Shown piece after piece: positions 20,270 through 23,742 of a stretch of DNA of 23,742 bases. The notes under the pieces were generated by a model. The model was not told the DNA's origin and did no database searches. It saw only the letters and a program-made list of their open reading frames with translations. Source of the DNA: Irineochytrium annulatum (taxonomy: Eukaryota > Chytridiomycota > Chytridiomycetes > Chytridiales > Chytridiaceae); assembly GCA_027600665.1 (NCBI GenBank), contig JADGJL010000360.1, positions 1 to 23,742 of the forward strand, read 5' to 3'. How positions within the stretch are numbered: position 1 is the stretch's first letter; the number at the start of each line of letters is the position of its first letter. The translations under genes and the position numbers were made by a program.

Positions 20270-21164
20270 CGTGCCAGTTCCGCCCAGAACAACTGAATTA
20301 GCAGCGAAAGATGTGGCGAAATTGCAGTGCTTCTAGGGAAGGGGTATTGTGGACGTAGAAGGTCGTTGATGGCGGGGCGGGACAGCAATCAGTGGAGGAC
20401 ATTGAGGAAATCGAGGATTGGAAAGAGTTTATCTTGGGTTCGACAGCAGAAGAGTCGGGCGATCGGCACACATTATTTATTAAATCTTATGCGTTCATTC
20501 AGTGTCATCGTTGTTATTCCATGCGACCATTTTGATTGCATGCATCGGCTGGCCGCCGCCAATTTTCTGGCAATGAACACGGCCCGATCCGCGGTCTTCA
20601 ACTTGTACACACCGACCGCGACGGCGTCGAAGGCCATGAGGCCGACGCGTGCGGTGAGCATCAAACGCAAAATATATAAAAAGTCCAACATAATCAAGTC
20701 TGATAACCGAAGTCTAAAAACATCCTTTCTCCTCAGTCTTTCATTCTATGCGGTGTAGTTGGGATCCGATGCTGAGCCCCACCGACGCGCCTCGCGCTGT
20801 TTTTGGGCGTTGCAACTCCAATAGGAGAGCAAATTGGTGCAGTGCTGCCTAGATTCACTTCCGCTGACAGCGACACCACCTCGACTCCGCCGTCCTCGCT
20901 CCCCGCGCCGTCGTCGTTCTCATTCCGGCGCTGCCCCGACCTCCACGCAGACGACTCGATTAGACGGCGCCTTCGGGGGTCAGCCCTTTGCCCACTGGTC
21001 CGCCGATCTGCCACAAAATCACGGCCAGGGTGGGGTTTGTGTCTGAGCGCTCGGCCCGCCGACTCGGACGGGACGACGCAACGGCCCCAAGAACTCGGCC
21101 TGGATCACTCCGTGGCAACCACCAGACGCTTCCTTGCTGCTGAGATCCTTGCAAATCAACTGAT
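20270..21164. other. Intergenic region before the F-box gene
   Basis: This 895-bp stretch has no gene I can support. It holds a GC-rich island (about 20540-20665) with a 74-codon minus-strand frame, a TATATAAA at 20673-20680, and C-rich DNA after 20860 with open but ATG-less plus-strand frames. Part may be the F-box gene's 5' UTR. Confidence 0.45.
20673..20680 (+). promoter_or_regulatory. TATA-like box, possible F-box gene promoter
   Basis: TATATAAA in an AT-rich island, 485 bp before ATG 21165. If used, it implies a long 5' UTR. It could equally be unrelated. Confidence 0.3.
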
Positions 21165-23742
21165 ATGGCGGCCGCATGCTGCACCACCGCGATGCCGACC
21201 ACGCCATCACCCCCATCGTCCACGAGGGCTCTGGCTGAGCCGGCTGACATGGCCTCGCTTCAGCTCTTGGCAGTGGAGGGGTCGGCCGTGGGGAAGGAGC
21301 CTGGGGCGCGGAAGAAAGGTTCGTTGCATGCATTAGTTAGACGCTGCCACTGTACTAGCTGTCCGATGCATCATGTGTGAAGCAAGGACCGGTCGGGGAT
21401 CCGTCACTTCATTTCTGTGCCGCCTGCTAACCTTCCAACCTTCCACCAGTCGCGTCTCTGCCACCAGAGGTTTGGGCGCACATCGCGCGGGAGCTCCATC
21501 ACATCGGCACCCAGTCCGCCCAGCGTGCGCTCTTCAGCCTCACGCTCAGCCGGCGGGACATCAGTAGCCTTGTGAACGAAATTCTGTGGCGGTCCCCAAT
21601 CATCGACGGCTTTCGACAGACAGCCCGCTTCCTCCGCGGCCTTCAATATAACCTTGCCGTCCTAAAGAAGCGAGCAGCAGCCGAGGTGGCGTCTTCTCAC
21701 CAACACATATTCTCGACAACACTGCATCACAGCCTTCCCACACCCTCCACATCCCCCTCACCGACATCCCCGCGGCGCCTTTCCATCGCACCGCTCAAGA
21801 CCAACGCCGCGTACATTCTCTCCCTTGAACGCACATGCCGCACCACGGACGGATGGCTGGAGGAGCTGACCCCGCTCACGCCGAACCTGATGCACCTGCC
21901 TGCAGGGTTTTGGCAGAGCCTCGCGGAAGCCACACCTGCGCAGAATCCGGCCCCCGGACAGCATGAGGGCGATCCGGACAGCGCGCATCCGCTGATGGGA
22001 GTTATCGCCAGGGTGCGAGGGACGCTGGCGTCGTTGGCGCTCACGGAGGGAAATAAGGAGGCGATTTTGGGGCTCTCCCGGGTGTTGGAGACGGTCAGCG
22101 AGCGGGAGAAGGCGGAGAGGAAAGCGCGCGATGACGCTGTGGTCAGTCTTTTGTCATTCTCACGACTCTTGAATTGAACCTAATATTCATGTAGTCACGC
22201 AAGACGAACTACGACGCACCGGAACCGACATCCACTAGCGCCTCCGACGGCTGGGCCGGCTCCCGCATGGTCACGCTCCCGACACAGCCCTTCTCACGTC
22301 GCAACATGGGCGGCATCGGCGGTTCCGGTTCCGGACCCCTCAACAGCCGTAAGCCGGAGCAGGACCCCGTGTACGCCGAGAACGCGAGCCTTGAAGCAAT
22401 CCTCGCTTCCATCCTGCCCACAGACCGACGTCTCGCGCAGCTGTTCGGCCACTTCCCACGACTCCGCACGCTTGTCCTCCACGATCGGTGCGTCACGGCC
22501 GCGTCCGATGCTGTGCTCCGGTGTGCTGTTATGACGCTGGGTGGCACGCTGGAGCGCGTCGGCGTCGTCGGCGGACCAGAGGGTGGTGGTAGGCTTACGA
22601 GGTTCTCACTGTGGGCTATCTGGGACGCATGCCCGAAGCTCACTGACCTCCGCGTTGAAGGTGTCGACCTGTCACCGGGGCCGGGTGGTGCGCCGGGCGG
22701 CGTCGTCGGATGGTGTGGCGGGGGTGCGGCCGCGAACCCGAAGTCGAGGCCGTTGGGAGCAGTTCGGGACAAGTTGAGGAGGATCACGCTGAGGGACTGC
22801 GTGTGCCCGGACGCCGCGATCATCACCGAGATGCTTCCACTTGCTCCGGGGCTTGAGTGCTTGGATCTTGGCGACCTGGGCCTCTCGGCGACGCCGACGA
22901 GCGGGTGGAGGGTCGCTTGGGAGATGGCGCTGGAGACAGGCGTTTTGACAAAGCTTCCGCCGAGCCTCGTTTCGCTCCGCGTCTCATGGTCGCCACCCTG
23001 CGGCGTCGCCGTGCCGCGGGACGCGTTCCACGTCCTGGCGATAAGGTGCCCGAGGCTCACGGACCTCCAGTTGTCTGGGTTGTCAAGGTTACCCGCGCTC
23101 GACCCTATCCTGGGACTCGAGCCCTCGCCCGTAGTCCGCGATAGGTTGCCTGGAAGATCGCCCGTCGGTACGCCGACGCATACACCGCCGGGTTCGCCGA
23201 AGGCCGTGTATAGGTCGCTATCAGCGTCGACGCTGCCCGCTCCCGCAGTGACCGCCGGCGGCTCGCCCGCAGGCTCGATGGTCAAGATATCGGGCTCCTT
23301 CGGCTCGCTCTCGTCAGGCGCGCCCATGCCAAAGCCGCTACTCTCACACCAACCCAGCCCGGCCTCCTCCCCACCCGGCTCCGCCTCCTCTCTCGTGCCC
23401 GCGCTCCTCCCCGCACCCGTAAGCGTCCGCCGCCCTCTGGCGATCCGGACGCTCGACCTCCGCTTCACCTCGTCGATCTCGGACGGCGTCGTGGCGCTCA
23501 TCGTCGAGCGCTTGCCTCGCCTTAGCGTCCTGCACCTTCGACCGGAACCGGGTAGGTTTACGGACGCCGCGCTCATCACCATCTCGGCGCTCGCGGGGCT
23601 CCGAAGCCTAGCCGTCGCCCCTAGTGAGGGGTGCAGGTGTACGGAGAGGGGGTTACGGAGCATCGTGGAGGGGTGCAGGCTATTGATGGACTTCGCGCCG
23701 CCGACCTGGGAGGAGTTCAATACTGGTGGTGCGGTTGGAGGG
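21165..23742 (+). CDS. F-box/LRR protein, 3'-partial
   Basis: Exons 21165-21318, 21450-22141 and 22195 to the window edge join in phases 1 and 0, giving 798 residues with no stop yet. An in-frame TGA at 21141-21143 makes ATG 21165 the first possible start. The F-box lies at about residues 54-95 (SLPPEVWAHIARELH, then LTLSRRDISSLVNEILW). Leucine-rich repeats follow: FPRLRTLVLHD (about 365), CPKLTDLRVEGVDL (429), LECLDLGDLGL (503), CPRLTDLQLSGL (568) and IRTLDLRF (698) onward. A Pro/Ser/Gly-rich insert (about 598-690) interrupts the repeats. F-box proteins bind Skp1 and bring substrates to SCF ubiquitin ligases through the LRR. The substrate is unknown. The gene runs off the right end of the window. 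Confidence 0.82.
21319..21449 (+). other. F-box gene intron 1
   Basis: This 131-nt phase-1 intron has donor GTTCGT, a CTAAC branch point in CTGCTAACC near 21427-21431 and a pyrimidine-rich acceptor CCTTCCACCAG. It removes an in-frame TGA and places the F-box at the start of exon 2. Confidence 0.8.
22142..22194 (+). other. F-box gene intron 2
   Basis: This 53-nt phase-0 intron has donor GTCAGT, a CCTAAT branch-point candidate and acceptor TTCATGTAG. Splicing skips the stop at 22175-22177 and opens a long exon 3. Confidence 0.8.

Noticed and set aside
20803..21336. 177-codon plus-strand frame ahead of the F-box gene
   Set aside because: It begins at a non-ATG codon, overlaps the F-box first exon in another frame and is Arg/Pro/Ser-rich. 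The F-box frame connects to a real domain.
22209..23720. 503-codon open frame on the minus strand
   Set aside because: It lies exactly opposite exon 3 of the F-box/LRR gene, whose plus frame shows LRR motifs. The minus frame is Arg/Ser/Pro-rich without any domain, as expected for the reverse of GC-rich coding DNA.
1..23742. CRISPR arrays, tRNA/rRNA genes, transposases, viral genes
   Set aside because: None was seen on reading both strands. The only clear repeats are the duplicated hydrolase genes and the short tandem repeat at 12168-12219.

Overview
The window looks like nuclear DNA of a zoosporic (flagellated) fungus, most likely a chytrid. The genes are GC-rich and split by short GT-AG introns of about 40-180 nt, several with a CTAAC-type branch point. 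A protein of the motile-cilium central pair (CFAP74) lies beside genes with a fungal character: an EFM2-like lysine methyltransferase, a C2H2 regulator with a fungal-style second finger, membrane-anchored S33 hydrolases and an F-box/LRR protein. The fungal assignment is an inference from gene content. The flagellum is well supported by CFAP74.

Layout. (1) 1-8400 (+): the 3' part of a CFAP74 gene, cut by the left edge, with eight exons in the window encoding 2651 residues and overlapping AATAAA signals 50 bp downstream. (2) 8571-9750 (+): a two-exon class I methyltransferase of the Methyltransf_16/EFM2 type. (3) 10610-11599 (+): a four-exon gene for an unrecognised 254-residue acidic protein with a possible PP1-docking motif. 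(4) 12173-13294 (-): a 373-residue zinc-finger protein, convergent with the previous gene. (5) About 13831-14660 (+): a decayed, truncated fumarylacetoacetase pseudogene with at least five frame changes, a stop codon and a lost metal ligand. (6) 15078-17118 and 17534-19530 (+): a tandem duplicate pair of type II membrane-anchored, TAP-like S33 alpha/beta hydrolases with the same four-exon structure, catalytic triad, N-terminal dileucine motif and upstream promoter-like box. (7) 19994-20269 (+): a small predicted secreted protein. (8) 21165 to the right edge (+): an F-box/LRR protein, incomplete at its 3' end.

The genes do not form an operon or an obvious pathway cluster. Gene ends were set by joining exons so that reading frame, donor, acceptor and phase all agree. 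The two hydrolase paralogues confirm each other's exon structure. No tRNA, rRNA, CRISPR array, transposon or viral gene was recognised.
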